Assembly (NCBI GenBank): GCA_948470475.1
Contig: OX419336.1
Coordinates: forward strand, 29,226,505 to 29,290,504
Origin: Galaxea fascicularis
Taxonomy: Eukaryota > Cnidaria > Anthozoa > Scleractinia > Euphylliidae
Direction of reading: 5' to 3'
Length of the DNA: 64,000 nucleotides
Shown here: positions 19,434 to 33,400 of the stretch, piece by piece
Layout of the letters: the number at the start of each line of letters is the position of its first letter
How positions within the stretch are numbered: position 1 is the first letter of the stretch
Position numbers and translations under genes: made by a program
The notes under the pieces: model-generated
The model's input: the letters and a program-made list of their open reading frames with translations, nothing else
Told to the model about the DNA's origin: nothing
Databases searched by the model: none

Positions 19434-22400
19434 AATGTAGCTTTTCAGTACATTAGACTTTCCAGGGAAATGAGCGCGATCTCTGAAACCATTGTTTTGT
19501 TATTACATCACAGGCAGTTTCTTGCGCCGGTTCGTGGACAGAAAAGAGATGATATCAGGGGCGCGGAATTTGGATTAACTCGTCTTATCTCATGAAGCCA
19601 TCTAGTCGGAACAAAGGAAACCTGTTGATCGCCAATCAAAAGTACACTTTTTTGCAGGTTTTTTTCGTTCCAGCAATTAACCACTGGCAGTACTATTGGC
19701 GAATTTGTGTCTCCAGAAGTTAAAAAAAATACAGTTCCTTCCATGATGTTCAGCAAACAATTGAACAATGTCGACATTTTGCAGAAAAATTTATTTGGAA
19801 TAACACTTTCATTTTTCTTGAGTAATAAAACACGGCGCATAGTTTGTAGGGGGTGTGATATCCAATCCTATCCTTATTATGTAAGCGTTTTTGAAGTTTG
19901 AAAGAATGGAAATTAGTTCTTTTCTAATTTCAATCTCTACCTCGGAGAAGTTATTTAACGCTTGCAAACAATACAGTTTCGTTTGTGTATATACTAATTC
20001 GGTCAAAAGAAATTGTTTTGACGTTTGCAAAGATGTTTTTAGGAGCAAACTAGACAAAGTAAATCAAACTTCGAACATTACGTTTTCTTTAAAGGCAAGG
20101 CATCGATGACCATCATTACAAATTCTGTTGGATGCCGTAGTGGTGAAAACCTGTATATTCTGTGGCTGTAAAACACGCATGCCGTACTTCGTGAAAAAAA
20201 AATGGAGGAAAAAACTTCAGGCCTCTTGCCAATGATACTGTTTGACGTGTAAATATTGCCTGATAAAAATCCGCTTGAGAACAACGCAGTCAGCGAAAGA
20301 TACAAAATTAAAAAACAAGAGAAAAGATCATTGTTGCCGCTGGAAAAAAAGAAGCACTAACTGGTTGATCGCTATTTTTGTCGCTAAAGTTATTTGACGC
20401 TTAATTCGGTTCTAGTTTTTGAAACGAGCACCAGTACAATTAACAGGTGTTCAAGGTGTACCGTTCATCACCTTAAACAAGCAACTGTTAAGGTGCGTCA
20501 GTTCATGGTGGATAAGACATCTTTAGTTACTGCTCTATTATCATCACTGCGCTCTTCAGGAATGGCATAACCCAATTGATAATAAATCTGAAAGGTGTAA
20601 AGAGTATTTAACGTAGGAGTTTTTTTTATTTTAGTTTCCTGATAAAGCAAACTAAAGTTATCCACTTGTTTGCATTGTCAGTCAAATTATAGCCGGATGA
20701 ACAGTGTTCACAACCGCATTAATGAACGATTTACTAGCATATCTTACTCTTGTTTTCAAATAAATTCAATACGTGACTGTGCGAAGATGATGTTTACACA
20801 CCAAAGATCCCAGCCGTAAGTCCCAGCCAGCTAGACCAAGTTAAAATTCTGGAAATTTGAACGGGACTGAAACCAGTGACCTTTCCGATACCACAGTCTC
20901 GAGATTCGTAATGGTCTCGCATCTTGTTTGTTCCTTTGTTTTGTTTTGCAACCGTTCAGGTTCCAGGCCTTTTTCGAAGATCCTTCACTCAAACAGTTTT
21001 CTCTGGCATGCATAGATATGTAGCGATTTCCCTTGTTAAGTACCTGGGATCATAAATTTACCGACACATCCATGCATCAATCTGCTGTTTGCAATTGTTA
21101 TTATTTTGTTGATTGTTTGCTTTCCATGAAGAAAATGAATAGGGCAATTATCAGCGCGTTTTGTCTAGGACTTTTGAAATATTTATTTGTCTTCTGTTTT
21201 TTTAATTCGCCCTTTGTTTGTTTAGACTAGTTCAAATAAGCAATTCTCCAGTATCGGATCCGCGGTAGAAGGACCTGAATTCCCACCTACAATCCAGGGC
21301 AAAAGTCTTGGGACAATCTCCGCTTTACCCCCTCCCCCCATTAAAATGTTGATTTTAAACGGTGGTGAGAACGCAGATGAGTCCATCGAGGGCTCGAATA
21401 TTTCAACATTGTTCTGGAGGAGAGGGGGTTCTGAAAAACGCACTAAATGAACGAGATGAGTTTGTGTTATAAGGGTAGAAGTAGAGGTTTGTTAAGTGTC
21501 CCAAAGTCGTATGACCAGGATTGTAGTTTCTAAAGAACAAAGTACCTGCAGGTTGTTTCGAGATTCCAGCACTGCTTTTCTTCACCCAGGACCGTGCGCT
21601 TAGGAATTTGTGGTTCAGCTGTCGTCCTCGTGAATCGGCGACGCCCCCCCCCACGCATTTGCTTTTATTTATTTTGTCAACTGCCGTTTGAAGTGTTGGA
21701 AGTTAGATCTGTTTCTTGGACGACATCTGGTTAATCATCTTAAATCTTTGTTAGCGTCTGCTTTTAATCTTGAACGTACCATACAGTGCCCGTTTGTGCG
21801 GTGGTGCGTTCCGTCCACTCACGGATCTCTCTCTAATTGATACCGCTTGTACGTTCTCTGATTTTGTTCATATTGGGGATACTAAAGCCCGTTTAAGAAA
21901 AGATACAGAACGTTTTTCGTTGTTGTTGGTTTTACTGTTTCGGCCCATTTTATGACCAAACCCTTTCATTGTATTAGGGAAAATGAAAAAGGCCTTAAAA
22001 TTAAGCTTCAAAACCTATGATTATTAAATTCTTTTTGAGAACTATTCCGTGCGCAAAATAGTTTTGGGGCCTGGGAAGCTGTAGGGACTTCTGCGAAATA
22101 GTTCCCAGGCCCCTGCCTTCTTTTCAACACCTCGCCCCAAAAGTTATCAGCCAAACTAAGAGTCACCTCATTGGTTCCAAATTTAGAGCTAAAACAGTCC
22201 ACATTTCTTTTGTGTTGTTCGTCGAACGTGCTCCCCCTCGACTTTATTTAATTGGACAAAAACGTGAGTTACCCTCTAGCTCTTTCAGACCTCTATTTTC
22301 ATTGGCCCTTATCACCTGTAGCTTCTTTAGGGGCTTGGGGTATTGTTTGTGTTGTATCATCTATTCTCCAATCGTAGACGGCGTCTGGAAAGCTACGGAC

Positions 22401-24470
22401 TCTCGAAAACGTAAATGATTTAGACCTGCGTTGAGCTCATAGCCATCAAAAATTAGATCCGTGCACAAACTATGATTTGGTGATGCTCTGTTCAGAAAGG
22501 ACCTGATAAAAGATACAAATTTGTCTCTTCAGTCTGGACCTCTGGGGTTACCTTTCCAATAAAGGCTTATTATTTGTTCGTTTTTCCACGTATGAATTTC
22601 TTCTGCGAATATTTGAGATGTATAGCTGGTTTTCCTTATGCAGTTCTGATCATTTCTCCTAATTTTCCTAATCAGGATAAAGTGGCAGACACGCGTAGAG
22701 ACCCAGACAGTTTCGGCGGCAAGTGGGCTAAGGAACGAATCGTTTTCCTATGGGTTTTATTGGTGTCCGTGAATGATAAAATCTACATTTTAAAAGATAC
22801 TGAATTCTAACCAGTTCCTAGTCTGAAGGTTTTCAGCTTTCAAACTGTTTGCTTTTTAATGGGTTGCGTTGACATATTTAGCGTTAAAGCGACCTGAGCG
22901 CGCGATGCTCCAATGATTCACAATTAGCAGGATAGCGCAAGTGAACCGAGCACGACCACCAACCGCGATCCTCTCGAAAACCAGGAAAAGATCTTCAGTT
23001 GCTGTTCATTGCCTGATCTGAAGTTTGGCTATAAGTACTGTGGAATTTGTAAGAAAAAGTTTCTATTATTTCATAAGACCATCTGCCATTCTAAACGAAC
23101 GTTTCTATGGCTTTAACAACGGGAAGACGAAATCAAGATAACACATAACACTAAATAGAAGGGTGTCCTTTTCTGTAGTAGAAATTTCTTAATTTGAGCT
23201 TTCCGTTTCTTTCAGATGTAGTTAAGAGGTCTTAGTAAACAAGCCATTTCTTTGTTTCCCTGGCGCTTCTTTTAACAAGAGGATTGGAAAGGTTGCGATG
23301 TTAGTATACTTTACAATATTCTCGAAGCTCTCAGTGAAAACTGCGTACGTATGTTATAACATATGGGAGCTGCTTGGAAAAGTTGTCAATAACTTGAGAC
23401 AAATACCACCGGCTACGAAGCTCTGATATTTTGCCGGTTGTGTTGCTGTTTAACGATGTGAAGCAAATTGCTCAAACACTTGAAAGCTCTCAAAAGTATA
23501 AAAAGAATAAACAAGAGTCCTTAATATTTAAATCAGTTCATTAAACACAAACGTGTTTAATTTGCGTACACCTTTGAAAGAGGAAAATGTCCTCTGTTAC
23601 TACGGCGTAACACCAAAAGTCCTCCAAAAACATGAAATATTTTTTTGGCATTTTTAAACAAGAAAATTAATTTGTAAATGACAATTTGTTTGTCAACATT
23701 GTACGGCTTGCGATGATGTAAGTGAAAATACGTGCTCGTACAATATTCCAAATAGTTTGTTTTGGTTTGTGCGTTTAATTTGATTTAGCGTTTATCTTTT
23801 GTCTTAATAGGGCTTTTTGTTAGAACTGCGATACAACGTAATTGTAACAATAAACCAACGAAATTCCTTTCTTGACCAAGGCATGGTACTTGTCACCTTA
23901 TTTATAGGAAGAAGTAAACAACCCAGAATTTATTTTCGTAATTATGAAGTAGCTCATTCCAAATCATAATCTAATCAATTTTTCCTTTGGTGGTCCGGGA
24001 ACCGTCAGTCCGTTCAGTTGAACTCCATAGTACGCACCCAAATATGGAAGGGCACCAGTGGAAATTTTGACTTTGCTAAAATAGCCATAACAATAAAAAC
24101 AAAGCAAAATTGCCCTCCCGTGCCTCCTAAACAGGTGACAGAGATAAGTTATTAATGACGGTTTGTGATAAAATAAATTATCTCCTTTGAAAGTAAAGCG
24201 GAATGACCATCTTTCTTCTCCCCATATCACTGGTAATTTCGTCTTTTCACTACCAGTGTGAAATTTTTTCTGCAAAACTTTTTACGCAACAGAATGGTTG
24301 TTTGATCTGGAGGCGCAAATTGTTTTGTCTGTTAAATGTTTTATTTGCCACGTTATTTCCATTATTACAAAAGAATATTTAATAACTTACGTAAGGTTGG
24401 TTTTCGTATTTGCTAGGACAGTGTGGTCTCACCAAAGGCTTAGTTTGGTCCTTCGTACTTCACGAAGACT
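19434..24470. other. Divergent intergenic region between genes 1 and 2, no gene seen
   Basis: This 5-kb stretch separates the divergently oriented starts at 19433 (-) and 24471 (+), so it should contain both promoters. It is AT-rich with only short, uncharacterised frames. Frames around 21600-22420 and 22570-22810 read patchily like decayed coding DNA, but I could not match them to any element. No clear TATA box stands at a convincing distance from either start. Confidence 0.6.
22066..22113. repeat. Small hairpin, 12-bp perfect arms
   Basis: GGGGCCTGGGAA at 22066-22077 is matched by TTCCCAGGCCCC at 22102-22113, with a 24-nt loop. It is GC-rich in an AT-rich setting and may be the end or core of a degraded fold-back element. 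Confidence 0.7.
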
Positions 24471-27400
24471 ATGGCCACATTAGCACATCATCGCAACCTT
24501 CTTTTAGCATTTCTAGTTTTCGCAAGTCTCCTCTTGGTACACTGTAAGCCATTAGCCCAGGATGATGATAGCAAAGAGCGCTTAAAAAGAGATGAATCAG
24601 AAGAAGAATCACCGCCTGAATCATCAGCTGAAGAAGATAAGAAGGAAGAGGACAAATCAGCACAAGATAAGCAAAACGAAGCTGAGCCCAAAGAAGGAGA
24701 AAGAGCGCAACAGGATAAAGAAAACGAGAACAACGTAGACTCTGTTGAACAAACCGCCGATGATAAATCAAACGAGGTTATAGATGAATCAGCGGAAAGT
24801 CAAAAAGACATCAAACAAAAGGGATCTAAGAGATGGTTCCATCGTGGTCCCGGTGTGTTTGGCGGTTGGGGCTATCCCGGTTGGGGTGCATTTCACGGAC
24901 CAGGAGTAGGCTTCGGAGGTTTCTATCCCAGTGCCGCACCTGGCTATTTGCCGGCTTATGGCCTAGGTGCTGGCTATGGTCTTGGGGCTGGCCTAGGATG
25001 GCCTGGCTATTGGTACAAGTCTAATGTACCAAAAGGTCCACAAACTCAAGGTTCATCTAAGAAATTCGGCGTTGAGCACCCCTGGGGCTATGGTCTAGGT
25101 GCGTATTATGGTGGTTTAGTTGGGCCTTGGGGTGGCTACTTTGCAGCACCATATGGTTATGGTTTGGGTGCATTTCCTGGGTACGGATTTTTCCCTAACG
25201 CAGCATACTACGGGGGAGCTCTGTTCCGCTCTGGCGTTCCAAAATCCAACGAGAAAAAACCTAACCGAAGGGAAAACGTGGCTAAAAGGTTTTACGGTTA
25301 TGGTGCATATGCTCCATTTGCTGCTCCAGCTGGATTCGGATATCCCGGCTGGGCTAACTACGGCCATCCCGGTCTCGGTTTCGGTGTTCCCGCCTTTGGT
25401 AGTTTTAGTCCTTATTTTGGTCATTATCCTTTCGGTTCCTGTTTTTACAAGTCCAAAATTACCAAGGGAGAAAAGAGCAAGCGCGATGTTCCTGACAAGG
25501 CTGACAAGAAATGTTGCGGCGTTTGCGGTGGTTTAGGAGGTTGTGGATATGGTTTGCCTGGCAGTTGTGGCGGATTGCTAGGTGGATGGGGTGGATACGG
25601 AGGACTGGGGTATGGACTAGGGTATGGACTAGGGTGTGGAGGATTTGGTCATGGTGGCTGGGGATGGGGAGGTTGCGGTTATCCTTTCAGCGGTTGGGGT
25701 TACGGAGGTTTTGGGGGATGGGGTCCAGGTTGTGGCGGTGGCTGCGGATTTTACAAATCAAAAATTTCTGAAAATGATAACGCCAAGCAATCATCCACCA
25801 AGGGAGAAAAGAGCAAGCGCGATGTCCCTGACAAGGCTGACAAGAAATGTTGCGGCGTTTGCGGTGGTTTAGGAGGTTGTGGGTATGGTTTGCCTGGCGG
25901 TTGTGGCGGTTGTGGCGGTTGTGGTGGATGGGGTGGCTATGGAGGACTGGGGTATGGACTAGGGTGTGGAGGATTTGGTCATGGTGGCTGGGGATGGGGA
26001 GGTTGCGGTTATCCTTTCAGCGGTTGGGGTTACGGGGGTTTGGGGGGATGGGGTCCAGGCTGTGGCGGTGGCTGTGGATTTTACAAATCAAAAATTTCTG
26101 AAAATGATAAAGCCAAGCAATCATCCACCAAGGGAGAAAAGAGCAAGCGCGATGTTCCTGACAAGGCTGACAAGAAATGTTGCGGCGTTTGCGGTGGTTT
26201 AGGAGGTTGTGGGTATGGTTTGCCTGGCGGTTGTGGCGGTTGTGGCGGTTGTGGTGGATGGGGTGGCTATGGAGGACTGGGGTATGGACTAGGGTGTGGA
26301 GGATTTGGTCATGGTGGCTGGGGATGGGGAGGTTGCGGTTATCCTTTCAGCGGTTGGGGTTACGGGGGTTTGGGGGGATGGGGTCCAGGCTGTGGCGGTG
26401 GCTGCGGATTTTACAAATCAAAAATTTCTGAAAATGATAAAGCCAAGCAATCATCCACCAAGGGAGAAAAGAGCAAGCGCGATGTTCCTGACAAGGCTGA
26501 CAAGAAATGTTGCGGCGTTTGCGGTGGTTTAGGAGGTTGTGGGTATGGTTTGCCTGGCAGTTGTGGCGGTTGTGGCGGTTGTGGTGGATGGGGTGGCTAT
26601 GGAGGACTAGGGTGTGGAGGATTTGGTCATGGTGGTTGGGGATGTGGCGGTTTCGGTTATCCTTTCAGTGGTTGGGGTTACGGGGGTTTGGGGGGATGGG
26701 GTCCAGGTTGTGGCGGTGGCTGCGGATTTTACAAATCAAAAATTTCTGAAAATGACAAAGCCAAGCAATCTGAGACGAAACCTAAAAGAGAAACAGGTGA
26801 AGAAAAGCCAGAGGAGGACAAGCCTGAGGACAAATTAGTTGAAAGCGCGGAAGCGAAGGACAAAAAGAAGGACACAGGTGACTGTGGATGTAAGCCACCA
26901 TCCTCAGATACCATTCGAAACAGCCAGAATGTGAAGAGATGTGGCTGCGGCGGCCGGGGATTTCTCGGATTACCGTTATACGGAGGCTTCGGGTACGGAG
27001 GACTTGGAGGATACGGGTTGGCACCCTATAGCTACGGGTATCCCTTTTTCGGAGGCTGGGGATATGGAGGACTAGGCCTGGGATTGGGTTACGGCGGTTG
27101 TGGTTACCCTTGCGGAGGCAGCCTTGAGGTAAAATATCAAACTAAAACGTATTCACTTTATTAAAATCCAGAGAAAAGATGCGATAAGCGTTAATGTTTA
27201 GATAACACATCGAAGGGATGGGACACGGACTTTTCCCTGTTATTTTGTTGCATTTTCTCTTTACTCTTTTCAGAATCCTTGCTGACATGCCTTGCTCAGC
27301 GACCAACACTTTAAAAGAGATATTTCTAAACACCATTGCATGTCTACCTTACACACAAACTTGAAATTTAACTTGAAACATTGCCTGCCTCTCTCTTAGG

Positions 27401-30400
27401 ACGACCACAGTGCAAATTTTGAATATGACGAGTCTTTTCAAGTACTTTGCACGAGACAACAACAAGCTTGTGAACTTGTTTTTCTTTAGGTTGCACAAGC
27501 AATAGAGCGCTGAAACACTCGATGACATTTCCTTCCCGGTGATTTTTGTCCTCATTTCTTTTAAATAACGTTTATTTCCCGGTGACGGTTTTCGTTTTTC
27601 TCAAAGGTTCCTTTAGTAAGTAAGCACACAATGGAAGCTATCCTTAATACAAAGTTGGCAGATGATTTACATTAATTACAGCCTTAGATCAAGTGGTCTA
27701 TAACGCGATTCAAACTTAAATGAACGAATTAATTGTGAAATTGAATAAAACGCTAAAAAAATAGGCTATTGCCAATTAGAACATTCATTTTCTGTACATG
27801 GCTTTTATTTGCTTTACAAATGTTATTTCGTTGCAGGTACAACCTGCTTTACTGACAGGAAAACCCTGAAATGGGACACCTGACAGAGTGAAAACTAAAA
27901 TAATTAATTATTAGGTATCGTAGGTAAACCTTTTTACTTACCTTCAAAAAAGATTCCCATTAACCCATAACTATGTCGATCCCCATCGATTCCCATTAAC
28001 CCATAACTATGTCGTTTCAAATGTAGCGTTTAGGAAATCTTTAAGCCGCCGTATGTTTCTTTTTTCGTTTTTGTATTTGCTTTTGTTTTTAGCATTGTGG
28101 CATTGTAAATGAGACATGGTCAGTGTACGGGTTTGTCTCAAAATAACAAGAGTGGCCAGAGAGAGAAACTCGTTTCAACATGAACGCCAGTTAAATCTCT
28201 GACTATTTTGGTGTTCTTGAGTGATTATTTAAGCAAGAAAGAAACACACAGGGAATATGACTATTTTCTTACTATGTTCATAGCTCGATCGTTCGATGAC
28301 CGAATTCGGTGATTCCTTATTTACGTCCGATGATCGCTTTCTGCAGGAATTAAGTTGTCGTTGGCAGCTATATCACAACAAATGAGACAATAGTTGCAAA
28401 AATATGAACACCTTACGAATACGCATGCGATTGGACTCTGTTCAGGTTGGTGAGAAGCGGTAAAGTTATACTATTATGCACCTTTTCTTTTCACTTTGAT
28501 CTGGTATGAGGCCGGTTGTTGTATCAATATTACTTCAGCTTTTTCTCGACTCCAGCCTAAAGAAATTTTAATGGTATAACATTATTTTCCGCCTTACTTT
28601 TTTTCTAAGGTTTGAAACATCCGATAATCATCCGTTAAGGCGAGCTTAGCTTTTCTCCTGAGGTGAACGCGACGCTGTTATGAAGCTTGCTGCTTTCAGC
28701 AAACGTCGAAGAACGTTTTTTTTTTTTCGTACGCCTCGGCAGCCTTTAAGAATACCTTCGTGTTTGCATCTTGAAGCAGCAGGCCCCACGTTTATATCAA
28801 AATGATAAGAACGAAGTTATGTTCGTTTCGCAGATATATTGTGGCATAGTAACAAACCACCCTTTGCAGTGTACCTAATTTAGTTGTGTCCTCCATTTTT
28901 TATGAACCGTCGAAGTCTCAGTTTTTCCTCCGACCAAGTACAAGTCTGGGTTTAGGGAGGGTGATAGTCAAGCTGGGAACCACTGAACTTTAGTGTCTCA
29001 TTTATTTTCTGTATTTCTTACTGTTTCCCTGACCATCAGAGCATAAACCGTAAGCATTGTACTCCGTGCACACTGCTGCTTAGCAAAAGGCTACTGATAT
29101 GGTGCTTTGTGTTTCACTGCTGATTGGCAAAAGCTTAACATCGTTTGTGACACTATCCTGTATCTGTGCATCAGGTTTGGAAGCATACTTGAATACAGCC
29201 CTTATCTTGTATAAGGAGGTGCATCGAACTGTGCATCGTTTCTCGTCAAATACTAGTATTGTATGGCTAAACGAATTGAAATTTTATCATTTGGGAGAAG
29301 TTTTTTATGATGACTATTCATTGTACCAGACGTAAGGAAAACACCGGAGGATGAGATTTATCTGTTTATCCTTAATATTATCACGTGTATTTTTGGAACG
29401 AAGTCAATGATAGGACAATTTACTTAAGTATCTAAGTATAGGTCGTTGCAATGACCATTTTAGGCTATCCATGAAAACGTTTGTTTGAAATAGCGAACGC
29501 AATTTCACGTGTTTGCGAGAGTCAATTAATTTGCATATATAGAGACCTGGCGCGCTTACCATTTACACGATTCATCCGGGTGGAAATTTGAAGTGTAAAT
29601 ATTCAATGCCGCAGCTTGTCCAAAATGCAAAATGATAAATCACAAAATGTACTAGTATCAGTTGGAAAGCTCAAAAATAACAGAAAAAGTGCATTCATTT
29701 AGCCGATGGCCCATAATTTCTGAAACGTCCCAAATGGAATGGTATGTACCATTTGAATTTCCAACCAGAATCTCCGGATTTTCCGTGTAAATGGTAAGGA
29801 CCCCTGGTTTAACTAACCGGCCCAAATTTAACGTGCGATTGGATACATCTTCATACTTGTCCCTCTATTTGAGCGGGAAGTTCGAGCGTGTAACTGTCGT
29901 ATAAATAAACTGAATTCCGAGTAAATCAGTTTCATTTGTAAACTTTCCTGAATTTGCATGACCGCTAAAAATTTATTTTGATGTTCATTGCAACGTTTCA
30001 ATTTCGCACTTGTGTCACAGACTCTAGGACTCATGAGAACAGGAAAATATCGAGTAACTGTAGATGTCATCATATTCTGGATCACTTTGGTTTTTGTGTC
30101 ACCTGGGGTAACTTCCCAGGCAGTCGCGTTTTCCATACGTAATACACTGCCAATACATAATAGTACATTGAAAACACGGCGTACAGTTATGCGTTGTATA
30201 TTTGGGTTATATGAACACAAGATAGAATTAGTTTTAAACAGGAGTTATATTTATTGAACAAGGGTTTTGGACTTTGCTGTTGGTATCGCGGAAAAGCGAT
30301 TAAATCCTCGTGGGATATGCTGTTGTTGACTTCAGGAACAATTCTTCTGTTTGTCTCTATAAGTCCTCTTTGCGATGTCAGAGCGAATGCAAAATTAACA

Positions 30401-33400
30401 AAATTAAAATCATGTCTTGTGTGCCCTAGGAGTTAAAGTAAATAACTTCGTACAAAGAAATTGGTAAGCGCAGCATGTCTTCCGTTTATGGGTGGACGTC
30501 ACAGAAGCTGCTGGACCCTGTTTCTCCCCACAAATTGGCCGTCAACGTTTGTTTGGCGGTAATTTTGAAACCTCGCCGGAACAAAGAAAATCAAACATTA
30601 CCGAATGGAATTGTGCTTCTAAATGCAGAAAGAACTATTTAAGATAAACGAAAGTGGGGGGGTTACTATTATTAACAATTATTCACCTCAGTGTCGGTGA
30701 AAGTGGTAGATATTTACCTCGCCGCTTCGCGGCTCGATAAATATCCAATAATGAGTTACTAAATATTGATGTTTGGTTAAGATGCAATAAGCTCTCGATT
30801 AATATCAAAAAGACAAATTATGTTATCTTTAGCCCGAGTCAGAGGAAACTCAATCACAGCTTTTCTCTCCCTTTTGGAGGTCAACCTCAATGTAACTAAA
30901 TTTCTTGTGATGTACCTAGACAAACACCTTACTTAGAAATATCACATAAACTTTGTCTGTAAACAAATCGCTAAATCAATCGGTATTTTATCCAGGACGC
31001 GTTTCCATTATCTTGTCATGCTCTACTACACATTAATTTATCCATATATTAGTTATTGTAACTCTACGTGGTCGTCCACTTACGTATCTAATTAAACAGA
31101 ATTTACTATCTACAAAAGCGGGCTGTGCGAGCTAATACAAATTCAAGCTCCTCTATTTTTCAAATTGAAAATTTAGACATCTTCCAAGTCAATACCCTCG
31201 ATACTGCCAAATTTATGTTCCGCTACCACAATAATCTGCTGCCTCCACTTTTCCTCAATCTGTTTATGACAAACAGTCCATAGATATGACACAAGAACTG
31301 CCAGCCATTTTCGCGTGCATTCCTGCCGCACGAACATCAAGAAATTCACAATTCTTTACCAAGGATCAAGAGGCTGGAACTGTCTTCCTGTCTCTATTAC
31401 AAATTTGTCAAGCTTTTCTACCTTTCAAAACAAAGTGCCAGAGGTTTTATTAAAATAGTTTTTGAGTTTAGTTTCTGCCGCACTCTTTCGCAGCCCTTAT
31501 CTCGTATAATATTGTGATGTCGAGGTGGCCTCTCCTGTAAGCCTGGTGGTTTCTTGAGGTCTCCCCGCCTAACAACCTGCTGTAACTTTTTTTTAATTTT
31601 TCTTTTAACATACCTCCACTTCGGTAAATAATTGTTAACTTTTACTATTACTATCACTGATTACCATCACCATTACTATTTCTACTCTTATCGTGGGCAA
31701 CATTGTCAGTAAAAATAGAGCGAATGAAAGCTTCAACTGTTTTGCAGGCAATATTATAACATTTTACCGTCAGAGTGTTTAAAGTCAGCAGTTTACAATC
31801 TGTTGCATGAAGTGAAATTTGATTCGAGAACACAAACGTAAATACTTAAAAGTTAACGAGTACCTTACCCGGATTGAATGGAGAATTTGGCTTATATTCG
31901 TATTTAAGTGTAATTAAAGGTTCCTCTTCTCATTATCTTTATTTCGTTAAATAGGTGCTTCAACCAGCCGACTGTGGATACACTACAATGTCTGGCTGTT
32001 CTGCTTGTGCCTCATGCTGTGGAAAGTCGAAGATTTCAAAAGACAAAACGGATACACCAAAGGAAAAGAGGAGTCCTGAAGAGAAGAAGAAGCAGGCTAA
32101 GCGATGCGGATGTGGTGGTTGTGGATATGGTTGTGGGGGTTGCGGTGGTTGTGGAGGTTACGGTGGTTGTGGATGCGGTGGTTGCGGATACGGTGGTTGC
32201 GGATGTGGTGGTTGTGGTGGTTGTGGTTGCGGATGTCATGGAAACTGGTATGGAGACATAGGACACGGTGATTGGTTCGGCGGATGTGGTGGTTGTTGTG
32301 GTGGATGTGGACACGGAGGATGTGGTTGTGGATGTTGTGGCGATTGCGGCATTGCTAGCTTGGGATATGGACATGGAGCATGGGGAGGACATGGTTATGA
32401 AGGCTGTGGGCACTGCGGCTGTGGGCATGGCGGTTGCGGTTGCGGTTGCGGTGGGGGCTGCGGATGTGGCGGAGGATGTGGGTGTGGATGTGGTCTCTTC
32501 AGGTCGAAGTTGGCCAAGAATGAAAAAAATCAGGCAAAACAAGTTGATAAAGCCGAAGAGACCCCCCAGTCGGCTCAAGACAAATCAACACCTGATGCGG
32601 GCCAAAAAACAGAAAAAGCAAGCAAACGCTGTGGAATCTGGGGTGACTGTGGGGGATTTGGAGACGTTGGATTTGGCGTCGGTGACTGGAACTGGGGTGG
32701 GTGCGGTGGATGTGGCCTGCCTATTGGGTGTTGGGGTGGTTATGGTGGATACGGTGGTTTTGGAGGACTTGGAGGCTTTGGATATGGTTGTGGAGGCTAT
32801 CCAGGTCTCGGAGGGTGTGGTTTGGGCTACACTGCCGGACCAGCTTTCAATGGGCCTTGGACATTCTTCAATGAAGGATGCTGCAAATCTAACCTGGGAT
32901 CCCAAGATTCTGGCTCTTCTGATATTGCTGCTGATGGGAAGTCCGCAAAGGAAGCTGCTCCATTATCTGTGAAGCCTGCCCCAGGTGCAGCTGTTGGCGC
33001 AGCTGCCGCTCCTGCTGCTCCCGCTGTTGCTACCCCTGGTCATGCAGCTCCAGCACCAGCTGCATCTCAAGGAAAGACATCTAAGCGCTGTGGAATTGGC
33101 TTTGGAGGTTGTGGTGGTTGTGGCGGCTGTGGATTTGGTTGTGGATATCCTGGATTTGGATATGGAGGATACCCTGGGGGTTGGGGTCATGGATTTGGGG
33201 GTTACGGCTTAGGATATCCAGGGTACGGTTATGGTTATGGATACCCGTTTTGGTTTGCTCGAACAAAAGTTCCTCAGAGGAGCAAAGATGTTAAGCCAAA
33301 CACCCGTGGAGAGATCCCTATGGCCGAAGATAATGGACAACGTAAAAAGCAAACTATTCATCTAGGATATGGATATGCTAGCGGCGATAACTACCGTCTT

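Larger units (their letters stand above)
27129..31954 (+). other. Intron 1 of the Gly/Tyr/Cys-rich gene
   Basis: This 4.8-kb gap has no further recognisable exon. It holds a 27-bp direct repeat (27952-28014), a fold-back element (29545-29815), a small hairpin (30709-30745) and a degraded non-LTR retrotransposon (30752-31690). If the two-gene alternative is right, the 5' end of the second gene should lie here, but I found no signal-peptide exon. Confidence 0.65.

Noticed and set aside
32036..33190. Minus-strand Ser/Thr-rich frames opposite the Gly/Cys-rich exon
   Set aside because: They are antisense shadows of GGT/TGT-rich codons and have no start context or motif of their own.
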